Shown piece by piece: positions 35,968 through 45,988 of a stretch of 64,000 nt of DNA. The position numbers and the translations under genes are program-made. Positions within the stretch are counted from its first letter, which is position 1. Every line of letters begins with the position of its first letter. The stretch is taken from positions 1 to 64,000 of the forward strand of contig NZ_BOOG01000026.1 in NCBI RefSeq assembly GCF_016863115.1, read 5' to 3'. Source of the stretch: Sphaerimonospora thailandensis. GTDB taxonomy: Bacteria; Actinomycetota; Actinomycetes; Streptosporangiales; Streptosporangiaceae. The notes beneath the pieces were generated by a model, which saw only the letters and a list, made by a program, of their open reading frames with translations, was not told where the DNA came from and did no database searches.

Positions 35968-36435
35968 GTGAAACCCAGCAACCCCGGCGTCCTGGTCGGT
36001 CTGGTGGTGGTGTTCGGGCTTGTAACGTGGGGTGTGCTGCAGCAGGCCTACGCGGTGCTGCCGACCGTCCCGTGGACGGCCATCCCCACCACGTTGCTGC
36101 TCGCGCTCGGCGAGGCGTACACCGGCTGGCTGACGCGCGCGCGGATCTTGCGCAGGCCGGACACCAAGCCCGTCGAGCCGCTGGCCGTGGCCAGGCTGGC
36201 GGCGCTGGCCAAGGCCACGGCGTACGCGGGGGCGGTGTTCGGCGGGGTGTTCGCCGGGTTCGTGCTCCGCGTGGTCGACATGCTCGACCTGCCCAAGCCG
36301 CGCCAGGACGCGCTGGTCGCGGGGGGATCATTCCTGTCGTGCGTGATTCTGGTCTGCGCGGCGCTGTTCCTGGAATACTGCTGCCGCGTCCCCCGCAAAC
36401 CTGAAGATCGCGCTCCCGGCAAGCCAGACGATTAG
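35968..36435 (+). CDS. DUF3180 membrane protein
   Basis: A 155-residue integral membrane protein with about four helices (VLVGLVVVFGLVTWGVLQ; a second around VPWTAIPTTLLLAL; AYAGAVFGGVFAGFVL; FLSCVILVCAALFLEY) and a charged C-terminal tail. This is the family that commonly follows folK in actinobacteria; its function is unknown. GTG 35968 is chosen over GTG 35962 because AGCGGAG then has a normal spacing. It converges on the NuoD-like gene with only 2 bp between the stops. Confidence 0.78.
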   Translation: MKPSNPGVLVGLVVVFGLVTWGVLQQAYAVLPTVPWTAIPTTLLLALGEAYTGWLTRARILRRPDTKPVEPLAVARLAALAKATAYAGAVFGGVFAGFVLRVVDMLDLPKPRQDALVAGGSFLSCVILVCAALFLEYCCRVPRKPEDRAPGKPDD

Positions 36436-36437
36436 GG

Positions 36438-37652
36438 TTATTTGTCGATGTCCCCGACGACGAAGAACATCGAGCCGAGGATGGCCACCATGTCGGAGAC
36501 CAGGTGTCCCGGCAGCATCTCCCGCAGCACCTGGATGTTGTTGTACGAGGCGCTGCGGAGCTTGAGCCGCCAAGGAGTCTTCTCGCCCCGGGACACCAGG
36601 TAGTAGCCGTTGAGGCCGAGCGGGTTCTCGGTCCAGGCGTAGGTGTGGCCCTCCGGGACCTTGAGCACCTTCGGCAACCGCTGGTTGATCGGCCCCGGCG
36701 GCAGGTCCCGCAGCCGCGCCACGCAGGCGTCGGCCAGGTCCAGGGACACCCTGACCTGATCGAGGAGCACCTGGAACCGGGCGTTGCAGTCACCGGCCGA
36801 ACGGGTCACCACCTTGACCGGCAGCTCGCCGTAGGCCAGGTACGGCTCGTCGCGCCGTAGGTCGAGATCGACGCCCGAGGCCCGGGCGACAGGGCCGCTC
36901 ACGCCGTACTGCATGATCGTCTCGCGGTCGAGAACGCCGATGCCTCTGGTCCTGGCCAGGAAGATCTCGTTACCGAAGATCAGCTCTTCGATGTCCGGCA
37001 GGCGGCGCCGTACGTCTGCGACGGCGTGGGCCACCCGGTCGAGCCAGCCGAGCGGGAGGTCCTCCTTCAGTCCACCGACCCGGTTGAACATGTAGTGCAT
37101 GCGGCCGCCGGAGATCTCCTCCATGACGTGCTGCAGCGTCTCCCGCTCGCGGAAGGCGTAGAAGACCGGGGTGATCGCGCCGAGCTCGAGGGGATAGGAA
37201 CCGAGGAACATGAGATGGTTGAGCACGCGGTTGAGCTCGGCCAGCAGCGTACGTGCCCACACTGCCCGCCGCGGGACCTCCATCCCGAGCATGCGCTCGA
37301 CCGCCAGCACCACCCCCAGCTCGTTGGCGAAGGCCGACAGCCAGTCGTGCCGGTTGGCGAGGACGATGATCTGCCGGTAGTCGCGTACCTCGAACAGCTT
37401 CTCCGCGCCCCGGTGCATGTACCCGACGATCGGCTCGGCGGCGGCGATCCGCTCACCGTCGAGCGTGAGCCGCAGCCGCAGCACACCGTGCGTGGACGGA
37501 TGCTGCGGGCCGATGTTGAGGACCATGTCCTCGGTGGCCAATTCCTTCGAGGTGGCCGGGTCTTTCGGGGTGCACAGCTCCCTCGGCTGGACGGCGTCCG
37601 CGCCGGCGCCGATCCCGACCACGCGCTCCCGCCGCATGCCCTCCTCGGTCAT
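36438..37652 (-). CDS. Orphan NADH-quinone oxidoreductase subunit D paralogue
   Basis: A 404-residue NuoD / [NiFe]-hydrogenase large-subunit fold protein. The quinone-site block [15 protein letters not shown] is intact, as are [31 protein letters not shown] and the C-terminal VVGDIDK. No other nuo gene is nearby, so this is a stand-alone copy like the nuoD2 I recall in Streptomyces. It may assemble into an alternative complex I or a membrane-bound oxidoreductase. Start ATG 37652 has GGGAGC about 9 bases upstream; an ATG at 37637 is an alternative. The Nudix gene lies 64 bp upstream on the same strand. Confidence 0.85.
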   Translation of the reverse strand: MTEEGMRRERVVGIGAGADAVQPRELCTPKDPATSKELATEDMVLNIGPQHPSTHGVLRLRLTLDGERIAAAEPIVGYMHRGAEKLFEVRDYRQIIVLANRHDWLSAFANELGVVLAVERMLGMEVPRRAVWARTLLAELNRVLNHLMFLGSYPLELGAITPVFYAFRERETLQHVMEEISGGRMHYMFNRVGGLKEDLPLGWLDRVAHAVADVRRRLPDIEELIFGNEIFLARTRGIGVLDRETIMQYGVSGPVARASGVDLDLRRDEPYLAYGELPVKVVTRSAGDCNARFQVLLDQVRVSLDLADACVARLRDLPPGPINQRLPKVLKVPEGHTYAWTENPLGLNGYYLVSRGEKTPWRLKLRSASYNNIQVLREMLPGHLVSDMVAILGSMFFVVGDIDK

Positions 37653-37716
37653 ACGGCCATGCTCCCACGCCGTACGGCACAGCGAAGTGCCCGTACGGCA
37701 CCGCGAAGGGCCGCCG

Positions 37717-38229
37717 TCACGGCGCACCCTCCACGATGTGGCTCCACGGTGCGGCTTCATGAGGCAGGTAGACGGCACGTTGGTCTTTCCTGGCCCGGCG
37801 GGCGGCGGGCAGACGCGGGGCGGTGGTGACCGGCAGCAGGGCGGAGGCCTGCTCCCAGGGGAAGAACCCGAGGTCGTCCAGCTCCTCCTCCTGTAGCCGG
37901 AGCGGCGTGCCGTCACTGATCGTGCCGCCGTCGAAGAGGAAGTTGACCATCGAGCGCGGCCGCTCGCCGAGCGGCGGCGCCCAGTCCAGGACGAGCAGCG
38001 CACCGGCCTCTACCCGGAGGTCGAGCTCTTCGTAGATCTCGCGGCGGGCACCGTCGTGGGGCGACTCGCCGTCTTCGACGATGCCACCGGGGATCGCCCA
38101 CCCCGGCCGGTAGTTGGGCTTGACCAGCAGGACCCGGTCGTGGACGTCGGTGAGCAGCACGCACGCCGAGGCGAACACGGTGGGCAGGGTGGCGAACCAC
38201 TCCGTTGGTTCGAGATAAGGGTTGCTCAT
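37717..38229 (-). CDS. Nudix hydrolase
   Basis: A 170-residue hydrolase of nucleoside-diphosphate-linked compounds. The Nudix box is complete: G-x5-E from GGIVEDGE, then [11 protein letters not shown] supplying the REUxEE core. The surrounding [20 protein letters not shown] and PGWAIPGG are typical of MutT-like members. The substrate cannot be read. It probably shares a transcript with the downstream NuoD paralogue. Confidence 0.85.
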   Translation of the reverse strand: MSNPYLEPTEWFATLPTVFASACVLLTDVHDRVLLVKPNYRPGWAIPGGIVEDGESPHDGARREIYEELDLRVEAGALLVLDWAPPLGERPRSMVNFLFDGGTISDGTPLRLQEEELDDLGFFPWEQASALLPVTTAPRLPAARRARKDQRAVYLPHEAAPWSHIVEGAP

Positions 38230-38525
38230 CGGCTCACGCTACCCCGGCCGATCCCGGCCCAACCGGCACCTGCTCGTACTCCTCATGTCAGACCGGCGGA
38301 GATGCGTGATGGCGGAGGAATGGTGGTCACAAAATTCTGGACAGAGTCCACATCATCCGACTATTGCCCCAAGCATCACATCGGGTCGCCATTCAGCGCG
38401 CGTGATCCCGTTCAGTGGGACGGGCGGGGCGGGCCATCCGGGCTCCGCGTCAGTGTGATGGTGCACACAATGGCCAGGTGAGCGGCGCCGGTCGGTCCCT
38501 GCGCTTTTCCTTTCAAGGAGCAGTA

Positions 38526-40169
38526 GTGAGATCACACATTCCGCTCCGTTCCCGCATTACGGCAGCGCTTCTCGCGAGTTGTCTGATCGTCACCGGATGC
38601 GCGAACTCGTCATCGAAGAATGAGGGAGTCGATCGGGGCGGCTCCGCCGGGCCCTCCGAGGGCCCGAGCAAGGCCGAGATCTACACCACCGGGCTCGTCA
38701 ACGCCGACGACGCCGGGACTCCCGTCAAGGGCGGCACGCTGACCGTCGCCGAGTACGCGGAGGCCCGGAGTCTGAACCCGGTCGAGACCTATGCCAACGG
38801 CGCCACGGGAGGCAGCGCCATGGCGGCGGTCTACGACGAGCTGATGCGCTACGACTACAAGACGGACAGTTTCGAACCCTGGCTCGCCGAATCGCTCACG
38901 TCCGACGACAACGTCACATGGACGTTGAAACTCCGGGACGGAGTGAAGTTCACCGACGGTACGCCGCTGAATGCCAAGGCGGTCGTCGGGAGTATCGGCT
39001 TCTACCAGAAGAACTACGCCTACAACTCACTGCTCCTGCTGGGCAACATCGCCGAGATGAAGGCGACGGACGACCTTACCGTTGTGTTCAAGGCACGCGC
39101 CCCGTGGGCCAAGTTCCCGAACATGCTCGCGCAGGGCCCCGGCATGATCATGGCTCCCGCCGCTTACAAGGACCCCAAGAACTTCAAGCCGATCGGCGCC
39201 GGCCCCTTCATGCTCGACCATTACTCGCCGGGCGAGGAACTGGTGCTGAAGGCCAACCCGGGGTACTGGAACGGCGCGCCCAATCTGGACGCGCTGCGTT
39301 TCGTGTGGGTGGGCGGCGCCGACGACACCGCCAAGCTCGACTCGCTCAAGAACGGGGACGTCGACGCCGTTTTCATGCGGGACGCCACGGCGGTGGAGGA
39401 GGCCCGCCGTGCGGGTTACCCGGGGATGATGTTCGTGACCGGCATGGGCGGCAACCTGTGGATCAACGTGCGTAAGGGCCGCCCGGGGGCGGATGTCCGC
39501 GTCCGGCAGGCCATCGACTACGCGTTCGACCCGAAGGCGTACATGGACCGGTTGGACGAAGGCGCCGGTCTGCCCGCCAAGGCGCTCTTCCCGGAGACCT
39601 CGCCCTGGCGCACCGGTGTCGAGCCGAACAAGGCCGACCCCGAGAAGGCCAAGAGCCTTCTCCAGGCCGCCATGGCGGACGGATTCGACGGGAAGATCAG
39701 CTACTCCCACTCGACGGATGCGTCCTCGCAGGCCGCCGCGGTCGCGATCAAGGCCGTGCTGGAGGCGGTCGGCTTCAAGGTGACCCTCGTGCCGCTGCGT
39801 ACGGTCGCCGACCAGGTGCAGAAGCTGTACGTCGACCACGACTTCGACCTCGCGGTGGCCGGTACGACGATCCCCGACGAGGATCCTTACTCCCGGCTGT
39901 CGGGTGTCCTGGGCAGCGAGTCCCCCTCGAACACCTCGGGCTACTCCAACCCCGAGATGGACAAGCTGCTGGGAGAGCTTCGGGCCGCCTCGGGACCGCA
40001 GGACGGCAAGGCGGTCCTGGCCAAGATCGAGGAGCTCTGGAAGAAGGAGGTGCCCGGCATCGGCATCGAGGTCGGCGGCACCTTCCAGGCCTGGCAGAAG
40101 AACGTGCACGGGCTGATCCCCACCAGCGAGACGATGTTCCTCTACAGCAAGGCGTGGAAGAGCGAGTAA
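38526..40169 (+). CDS. Peptide/nickel-type ABC transporter substrate-binding lipoprotein
   Basis: A 547-residue family 5 extracellular solute-binding protein. The signal peptide ends LIVTGC with lipid-modified C25. The family blocks are GGTLTVAEYAEARSLNPVET, YDELMRYDYKTDSFEPWLAE, NVTWTLKLRDGVKFTDGTPL and the C-terminal GFKVTLVPL region. AAGGAG precedes the GTG at 38526. It is convergent with, and separated by a terminator from, the amidase-importer operon on the opposite strand, which holds the matching permeases and ATPases but no binding protein of its own, so this is the likely partner. Confidence 0.88.
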   Translation: MRSHIPLRSRITAALLASCLIVTGCANSSSKNEGVDRGGSAGPSEGPSKAEIYTTGLVNADDAGTPVKGGTLTVAEYAEARSLNPVETYANGATGGSAMAAVYDELMRYDYKTDSFEPWLAESLTSDDNVTWTLKLRDGVKFTDGTPLNAKAVVGSIGFYQKNYAYNSLLLLGNIAEMKATDDLTVVFKARAPWAKFPNMLAQGPGMIMAPAAYKDPKNFKPIGAGPFMLDHYSPGEELVLKANPGYWNGAPNLDALRFVWVGGADDTAKLDSLKNGDVDAVFMRDATAVEEARRAGYPGMMFVTGMGGNLWINVRKGRPGADVRVRQAIDYAFDPKAYMDRLDEGAGLPAKALFPETSPWRTGVEPNKADPEKAKSLLQAAMADGFDGKISYSHSTDASSQAAAVAIKAVLEAVGFKVTLVPLRTVADQVQKLYVDHDFDLAVAGTTIPDEDPYSRLSGVLGSESPSNTSGYSNPEMDKLLGELRAASGPQDGKAVLAKIEELWKKEVPGIGIEVGGTFQAWQKNVHGLIPTSETMFLYSKAWKSE

Positions 40170-40202
40170 CCCGCATCGCCCGCTCAACCGCGCAAACCGC
40201 GA

Positions 40203-40232
40203 GGACCGCCATCCGTGTGGGGATGGCGGTCC
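40203..40232. terminator. Bidirectional terminator between convergent genes
   Basis: GGACCGCCATCC (40203-40214) pairs perfectly with 40221-40232 across a 6-base loop, midway between the stops of the binding-protein gene and the amidase gene. Confidence 0.75.
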
Positions 40233-40258
40233 GCGCCGTCAACCGAGCGATCCAGTCG

Positions 40259-41686
40259 TTACTTCGCGTAACCGGATGCCAGGCGCCGCCACGGCGACGC
40301 CTGCTCCAGTTGGGCGGCCAGTGAGAGAAGCAGCTCCTCGCCCCCCAGGTCCGCGGCGAACTGCACCCCCAGTGGCATGCCCCGCTGGTCGGCGGCGAGC
40401 GGAAGGGACATGGCCGGCATGCCGGTGACGTTGAACGGGCTGGTCCAGCAGGAGAACAGCGGGGCGGACTCGTACATCGTCTCGGCACGGCCGGTGTCCA
40501 ACACGCCGTGCTCGGGCGTCGGCCGCGCGAGGGTCGGGGTGAGCAGGACGTCGAAGGTGTCGAATTTCGTGCCGAGCTTCCAGCCGATCTCCTGGACCCC
40601 GCGCATGGCCCGGGTCACGTCGGCGCCGCTGAGCCGACGGTACTGCTCCAGCAGGAAATGAGTGAACGGCTCGAGGTCGTCGTCGCGCAGTTCGCGGCCC
40701 AGGAAGGCCAGCCAGTCGTCGATCGCCACCACGAGTTCGGTGCCCATGGCCGTCGCCGAGGTTGTCGCGGCTTCGGCGTAGTCGAACCCGCAGTCGGTCT
40801 CGGTCACCTCGTGGCCGAGTCGCTCGCAGAGCGTCGCGACGCGCTCGACCGCGGCGACACACTCGGCGTCCGTTTCCGGGCCGTTGGTCTGCTTGACGGC
40901 CATGCCGATGCGCAGCCTGCCGGGGTCCCGCCTGGTGGCGTCGAGGAAGCTGGTACGCGGAGCCGGCGCCGAGAAGGCCTCACCCTTCATCGGCCCGGCC
41001 GCGATGTCGAGCAGCAGCGCGCTGTCGCGCACGGTGGTGGTGAGCGCGTGGTTCACCGACACGGGCCCGGCGAGCGTCCCGGGGTCGGGAAAGCCGGTGA
41101 CGCGGCCGCGGCTCGGCTTGAGCCCGAACAGGCCGCACATGGCCGCCGGGATGCGGATCGACCCGCCGCCGTCGCTGGCGTGCGCGACCGGCACCATGCC
41201 CCCGGCCACGGCCGCAGCGGAACCTCCACTCGACCCGCCGGGTGAGAAGCCTCGCCGGTGGGGATTGTGGGTCGGGCCGAACAGGGCGGGCTCGGTGCTC
41301 GCGTTCAGGCCGAGCTCGGGGGTGTTGGTGGTGCCGAGCACGACCATTCCGGCCTGACGGTAGCGGCGGACGAGTTCGCTGTCGTGCTCGGGCACGTAGT
41401 TCGCGAACAACCGGCTGCCGCTGGTGCTCGGCAGCCCGGCGACGTCGGCGCCGAGGTTCTTGATGAGAACGGGCACGCCGGTCAGCGGACCCTCGGGCAG
41501 GCCAGCCTCGACCTCATCGAGCGCTTCCTCGAACCGGAAGCCCACGACCGCGTTCAGTGCCGGGTTGTGCTTCTCGATGCGGGCGATGGCGTCCTCGACG
41601 GCCTCCCTCGCGCTGATCTCACCGGAGCGGATGGCGGCCGCGAGGGCGACGGCATCGCGCGGTGCGTCAGCAGAGCCTTCCAACAT
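40259..41686 (-). CDS. Amidase-signature family hydrolase
   Basis: A 475-residue amidase with the Lys-Ser-Ser catalytic triad pattern: VLIKNLGA (Lys), GFSPGGSSGGSAAAVAGG (cis-Ser region) and SDGGGSIRIPAAMCG (nucleophile Ser). Family members hydrolyse carboxamides, including aryl-acetamides, fatty amides and the Glu of Gln-tRNA precursors. It lacks gatC/gatB neighbours, so a catabolic amidase is more likely than GatA. AAAGGAA precedes the ATG. It ends the importer operon, suggesting that the imported solute carries an amide bond. Confidence 0.85.
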   Translation of the reverse strand: MLEGSADAPRDAVALAAAIRSGEISAREAVEDAIARIEKHNPALNAVVGFRFEEALDEVEAGLPEGPLTGVPVLIKNLGADVAGLPSTSGSRLFANYVPEHDSELVRRYRQAGMVVLGTTNTPELGLNASTEPALFGPTHNPHRRGFSPGGSSGGSAAAVAGGMVPVAHASDGGGSIRIPAAMCGLFGLKPSRGRVTGFPDPGTLAGPVSVNHALTTTVRDSALLLDIAAGPMKGEAFSAPAPRTSFLDATRRDPGRLRIGMAVKQTNGPETDAECVAAVERVATLCERLGHEVTETDCGFDYAEAATTSATAMGTELVVAIDDWLAFLGRELRDDDLEPFTHFLLEQYRRLSGADVTRAMRGVQEIGWKLGTKFDTFDVLLTPTLARPTPEHGVLDTGRAETMYESAPLFSCWTSPFNVTGMPAMSLPLAADQRGMPLGVQFAADLGGEELLLSLAAQLEQASPWRRLASGYAK

Positions 41687-41734
41687 GGCGTTCCTTTCGT
41701 TCGGTGGCGTGCCGCCTGGCCGTACCGGGCTCTT

Positions 41735-42736
41735 TCAGGCCGTGGGGACGTGCGCCGCATCGACGTGGTGACAGGCGACGAAGTGGCCGGGGCCGAGTTC
41801 GCGAAGCACCGGTTCCTCGGCAGCGCACCGATCAGTGGCCAGCGGACACCGCGTGCGGAACCGGCAACCCGAGGGCGGGTCGAGCGGCGAGGGCAGCTCT
41901 GTCGCGGGCTGCGTCTGCCGCGATCCGCCCTCGGTCGCCTCGGGCACCGAGGCGAGGAGGAGCCGGGTGTAGGGGTGGACGGCGCGGGTGTCGAGGTGCG
42001 CCGACGGCAGGACCTCGCAGGTCTTGCCGAGATAGAGCACCATCACCCGGTCGCTGATGTTCTTGACCACGGCGACGTCATGGGCGATGAACACCAGGCT
42101 GAGCAGGTGGCTGCGCTTGCTGCGCTCCAGCAGATTCAGGATCTGCGCCTGCACCGAGACGTCGAGGCTGGCGACCGGCTCGTCGCAGATCAGCACGGAC
42201 GGCTTCAGCATCAGGGCACGCGCGATGCAGACCCGCTGGCACTGCCCGCCGGACAGCTCATGCGGCCGACGGTTCCACACCACCTCGGGTTCCAGACCGA
42301 CCGCGTGCAGCGTCTCCCGGATCAGCCGGTCCTCATCTTCGCCCTCGAATCCCCAGATGGAAAGCCCCTCGGCGACCAGGTCCCTGACTCTGCGCCGCGG
42401 ATTCAGCGAGGAGACCGGGTCCTGCATGATCATCTGCATCTTGGCCCGGGCCCGCCTAAGCTCGCGGGACCTGAGGCGGGTGAGTTCCGTGCCGTGCAGC
42501 AGTACGGATCCCGAAGTCGGCGGGGGCATCTGCATGAAGGCGCGTCCGGCGCTGGACTTACCGCAGCCGGACTCGCCGAGGATGCCCAACGTCTCTCCCG
42601 CGAGCAGGTCGAGGTTCAGCCCGGAGACGGCGTGCACCTTCTGCCGCCGCCCGACGGGGAACTCCACCACCAGGTCCCGGACCGACAGAACCGGCTGCTC
42701 AGACTCCCGCAAATGTACGGTGCCGCTGCCTGCCAT
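41735..42736 (-). CDS. Oligopeptide/dipeptide ABC transporter ATPase (OppF type)
   Basis: A 333-residue ATPase with Walker A GESGCGKSS, signature LSGGQCQRV and Walker B SVLICDEPVASLDV. The C-terminal oligopeptide-transporter domain ends with the Cys cluster SGCRFRTRCPLATDRC. Its ATG overlaps the upstream oppD stop (TGATG), so the two are translated together. Frames extending further upstream are antiphase. Confidence 0.9.
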   Translation of the reverse strand: MAGSGTVHLRESEQPVLSVRDLVVEFPVGRRQKVHAVSGLNLDLLAGETLGILGESGCGKSSAGRAFMQMPPPTSGSVLLHGTELTRLRSRELRRARAKMQMIMQDPVSSLNPRRRVRDLVAEGLSIWGFEGEDEDRLIRETLHAVGLEPEVVWNRRPHELSGGQCQRVCIARALMLKPSVLICDEPVASLDVSVQAQILNLLERSKRSHLLSLVFIAHDVAVVKNISDRVMVLYLGKTCEVLPSAHLDTRAVHPYTRLLLASVPEATEGGSRQTQPATELPSPLDPPSGCRFRTRCPLATDRCAAEEPVLRELGPGHFVACHHVDAAHVPTA

Positions 42737-43857
42737 CAGTCGTCTCCCCCGTTCATCGAGTCGGCGTTCCCCGAGTCGGCGTTCCCCGAGTCGGCGTTCG
42801 GCGCGGGCAGCAGAGGCGCGTGGCAGGCCACGCTGTGGCGCGCGTCGTACGCCAGCGGCTCGTGCGGCGGCGGAGCCTCCTCGCGACAGCGCTCGAAGGC
42901 GTGAACGCATCGTGGCGCGAAGCGGCAACCGGGCGGCGGCGCCGACATGTCGGGCGGGTTGCCGTCGATCACCCGCAACTCGGCGTGCGGTTCGTTCGAC
43001 AGTCGTGGGATCGAGCCGATGAGCGCGTCGGTGTAGGGGTGGAGCGGATGCTCGAACACGGCGGCCGTGGCGGCGGTCTCGGCGATCCGTCCCGCGTACA
43101 TCACCGCCACCCGGTCCGTGCGGCCCGCGATCACGCCGAGGTCGTGGCTGATCAGGATCGTCGCCATGTCCAGGCGCTCCGCCAGCGTGCCCAGCAGGTC
43201 GAGGATCTGCTTCTGCACCGTGACGTCGAGCGCCGTCGTCGGTTCGTCCGCGATCAGCAGCTTCGGGGAGCAGGCCAGCGCCAGGGCGATCACCACTCGT
43301 TGGCGCATGCCGCCCGAGAGTTCGTGCGGGAACTGTCTCACCCGGCGGCGAGGCTCCGGGATGCCCACCTGTACGAGCAGCTCGATCGCGCGGTCGGCGG
43401 CCGCCCCGCGACGGAGACCGAGGTGCAGACGGAGGGTTTCGGTGAGATGGGTGCCGATCCGCTTCGTCGGGTTCAACGACGTCATCGGGTCCTGGAACAC
43501 CATGGCGACCTCGGGCCCCCAGAGCCGTCGGCGCTCGCCGGGAGCGAGAGCGTGGACGTCCCGGCCACCTATCCGCACCGTTCCCTGGACCTCGGTGGCC
43601 GGGCCGGCGGAGATCAACCCCATGATGGTGCGGCCCAGCACGGACTTGCCCGAACCGGACTCGCCGACGACCCCGATCGTCTCGCCCGCGGACAGTCGCA
43701 ACGAGACGCCGTCGACGGCGCGCACCGCGCCTCGCGGGGTGTGAAAGGTGGTGCGCAGGTCGTCAACTTCGAGAAGGGGCGTGGCGGTCGACCCCACGGT
43801 CACGGGCGGCTCCGGGGTCATGGGCGGCTCTTGGGACATGGGCGGTTCTGGGGTCAC
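42736..43857 (-). CDS. Oligopeptide/dipeptide ABC transporter ATPase (OppD type)
   Basis: A 373-residue ATPase with Walker A GESGSGKSV, signature LSGGMRQRV and Walker B LLIADEPTTALDV, plus the C-terminal GCRFAPRCVHAFERC cluster. The start is the GTG overlapping the permease stop (GTGA). The first ~20 residues are a PEPP-rich repeat ([18 protein letters not shown]) formed by near-identical 18-bp units. The protein ends with NADSGNADSGNADS, again an in-frame repeat. Confidence 0.9.
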   Translation of the reverse strand: MTPEPPMSQEPPMTPEPPVTVGSTATPLLEVDDLRTTFHTPRGAVRAVDGVSLRLSAGETIGVVGESGSGKSVLGRTIMGLISAGPATEVQGTVRIGGRDVHALAPGERRRLWGPEVAMVFQDPMTSLNPTKRIGTHLTETLRLHLGLRRGAAADRAIELLVQVGIPEPRRRVRQFPHELSGGMRQRVVIALALACSPKLLIADEPTTALDVTVQKQILDLLGTLAERLDMATILISHDLGVIAGRTDRVAVMYAGRIAETAATAAVFEHPLHPYTDALIGSIPRLSNEPHAELRVIDGNPPDMSAPPPGCRFAPRCVHAFERCREEAPPPHEPLAYDARHSVACHAPLLPAPNADSGNADSGNADSMNGGDD

Positions 43858-44861
43858 GAGGCGGCGCTCCTGGGGTTCCAGCGCTTCTGTGCCTTCTCGC
43901 CGAGTACGTTGAACGCGAAGACGGTCAGGAACAGGAAGGTTCCGGGCACCAGCACCATGGACGGGTGCTTCTGAAGGACCCCGCCCTGTGCTTCGGCGAT
44001 CATGTTCCCCCAGGTGGGCTCGGGCGGCCGGACGCCGAGGCCGAGGAAGCTCAGCGACGCCTCCGCGACGATAAGACCCGAGATGACCACGACCGCCATC
44101 GACAGCAGCGGCGGCAACACGTTCGGCACCAGTTCCCTGGCCATGATCCGTAGGCGGCCGGCTCCCATGGCCTCCGCCGCGAACACGAACTCGCGTTGCC
44201 GGAAGGAAATGGTGTTGGCACGGGCGAGGCGGATCATGCTCGGCACGGTGAGCAGCGACAGGACCAGCACCATGTTCCGGATGCTGGGTTCCAGCAGGGT
44301 GGACAGCGCGATGAGCAGGATCAGCGGGGGTACGGCCAGAAGCGCGTTCGTGAGCACACCGATGACGCTGTCCACGCCCCGTCGGTAGTAGCCCGCGATC
44401 ACTCCGATCGCGCCTCCGAGAACCGTGCCGATGGTGACTGCGAGCAGGGACACGGTCAGTGAGGTGCGGGCGCCGTACAGGCACCGGGCGAGCATGTCGA
44501 GACCGGCGCTGTTGGTGCCCAACGGATGGTCGTAGTAGCGCAACGGCTCCAGGTAGACCGGCTCCAGGAGCGTGGCGGCCACGTCCCGGTGCTCTTTCAG
44601 CGGAAGGACCGGTGCCAGCACCGCGGCGACGATCAGCACGGCCAGCCAGGCCAGGCAGACCCAGGGCAGGAGGTCCACCCGCTGCCGCCGCAGCCCCCAG
44701 ACCAGCCGCGACACACCGGAGAAGGCGGTCACCACCCCCGCGAGTGCCAGGAGCACGCGGACGGCCACGATGAGCGGGGCGACAAGCCCGAGGGCGAGCA
44801 GGAATACGCCGACGGCCGTCAGCCCGGCCCCAAGGCTGATCAGCCGGCGCCGGGGGATCAT
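43854..44861 (-). CDS. ABC transporter permease (DppC type)
   Basis: A 335-residue inner-membrane permease. An N-terminal extension holds about three extra helices. The binding-protein-dependent transport core follows from [19 protein letters not shown], and the EAA loop reads [23 protein letters not shown] 44861 is chosen because AGGGAGA lies 9 bases upstream; ATG 44882 is in frame but would place the Shine-Dalgarno inside the gene. The operon order dppB-dppC-oppD-oppF-amidase is compact with short overlaps. Confidence 0.88.
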   Translation of the reverse strand: MIPRRRLISLGAGLTAVGVFLLALGLVAPLIVAVRVLLALAGVVTAFSGVSRLVWGLRRQRVDLLPWVCLAWLAVLIVAAVLAPVLPLKEHRDVAATLLEPVYLEPLRYYDHPLGTNSAGLDMLARCLYGARTSLTVSLLAVTIGTVLGGAIGVIAGYYRRGVDSVIGVLTNALLAVPPLILLIALSTLLEPSIRNMVLVLSLLTVPSMIRLARANTISFRQREFVFAAEAMGAGRLRIMARELVPNVLPPLLSMAVVVISGLIVAEASLSFLGLGVRPPEPTWGNMIAEAQGGVLQKHPSMVLVPGTFLFLTVFAFNVLGEKAQKRWNPRSAAS

Positions 44862-44874
44862 GGTGGTGGTCTCC

Positions 44875-45828
44875 CTAGGCATGAACACGACGCGTCCTCG
44901 GGTCAAGGAATCCGTAGGCGAGGTCGATACCGATGTTGACGAGCACGTACGCCGCGGCGATGAGCAGGGTGGCCCCCTGCACCATGGGGAAGTCGCCCTG
45001 GTTGGCCGCGTTGACCACGAGTGACCCCATGCCCGGAAGGGCGAACAGGGTTTCGACGATGACGGTGCTGCCGATGAGGCTGCCGAAGCTCAGGCCGAGC
45101 AGGGTGAGCAGCGAGAACGACGACGGCCGCAGTGCGTCGCCGACGAGGACACGCCACCGCGGCATGCCCCTCGCCCGCGCGGCGAGCACGAAGTCTTCGC
45201 GCAGGGTGACGACGAGGTCGCTGCGGAGGATGCGGGTGAACACCGCCGCCTCCGACAGCGCGATGACGACCGCCGGGAGCAGGGCGTGATGCAGGTTGCC
45301 GGTGATGCTCTCCGAGACCCTGACCCACTGGCCTCGGGGGAACCATCCGAGGCCGTTGACCAGCACCATGATGAGCAGGAGGCCGGACAGGAAGGACGGG
45401 ACGGACAGGACGGCGAACGTCGAGGCGCCGATGGCCCGGTCGACGAGGCCGCCCTCGCGCGCCGCGGACCACATGGCCAGCGGGATGGCCAACGCCATCG
45501 CCAGCAGCAGTCCCAGGATCGCGAGTTCGGCGCTGACGGGAAGGGCCGCGAGCACCCGGTCGATCACGGCCGACCTGGGCGGCACTATGGAGTGACCCAG
45601 ATCGCCGGTGAGCGCTCCTCCCAGCCAATCCAGGTAGCGGTTGAGGATCGGCTGGTCGAGGCCGAGTTCGGCACGGAGCGCGGCATAGTCCTCCGGCGGG
45701 TGCCCCTCGCCGAGGATGGCGACGGCGGGATCGCCGGGGATCAGAGCGACGAGGAGGAAGACTCCGAAGCTGACCAGGGCGAGCACGACGACCAGCTCAC
45801 CCAAGCGGAGCAGAAGCTTGCGAGTCAC
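44875..45828 (-). CDS. ABC transporter permease (DppB type)
   Basis: A 317-residue permease with six helices. The N-terminus ([20 protein letters not shown]) and [13 protein letters not shown] are typical of DppB, as is the EAA-like loop [26 protein letters not shown] stands 5 bases before the GTG start. First gene of the importer operon; its promoter should lie in 45829-45988. Confidence 0.9.
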   Translation of the reverse strand: MTRKLLLRLGELVVVLALVSFGVFLLVALIPGDPAVAILGEGHPPEDYAALRAELGLDQPILNRYLDWLGGALTGDLGHSIVPPRSAVIDRVLAALPVSAELAILGLLLAMALAIPLAMWSAAREGGLVDRAIGASTFAVLSVPSFLSGLLLIMVLVNGLGWFPRGQWVRVSESITGNLHHALLPAVVIALSEAAVFTRILRSDLVVTLREDFVLAARARGMPRWRVLVGDALRPSSFSLLTLLGLSFGSLIGSTVIVETLFALPGMGSLVVNAANQGDFPMVQGATLLIAAAYVLVNIGIDLAYGFLDPRTRRVHA

Positions 45829-45988
45829 CGGGCTCCTTGGGGTGTTTGCCGTGAATGCTGCAAATATGCGGCCGGTTGAACGCGCAGGCTAGGGCCCGTG
45901 AGCGGCGTCACATGCCCGTTGTCCCGCTCATCGGGATCGACGGGCGGTGTCCCCTCTAAAGACGTGAGAGCGGTGGGTGCGCCGCTTC

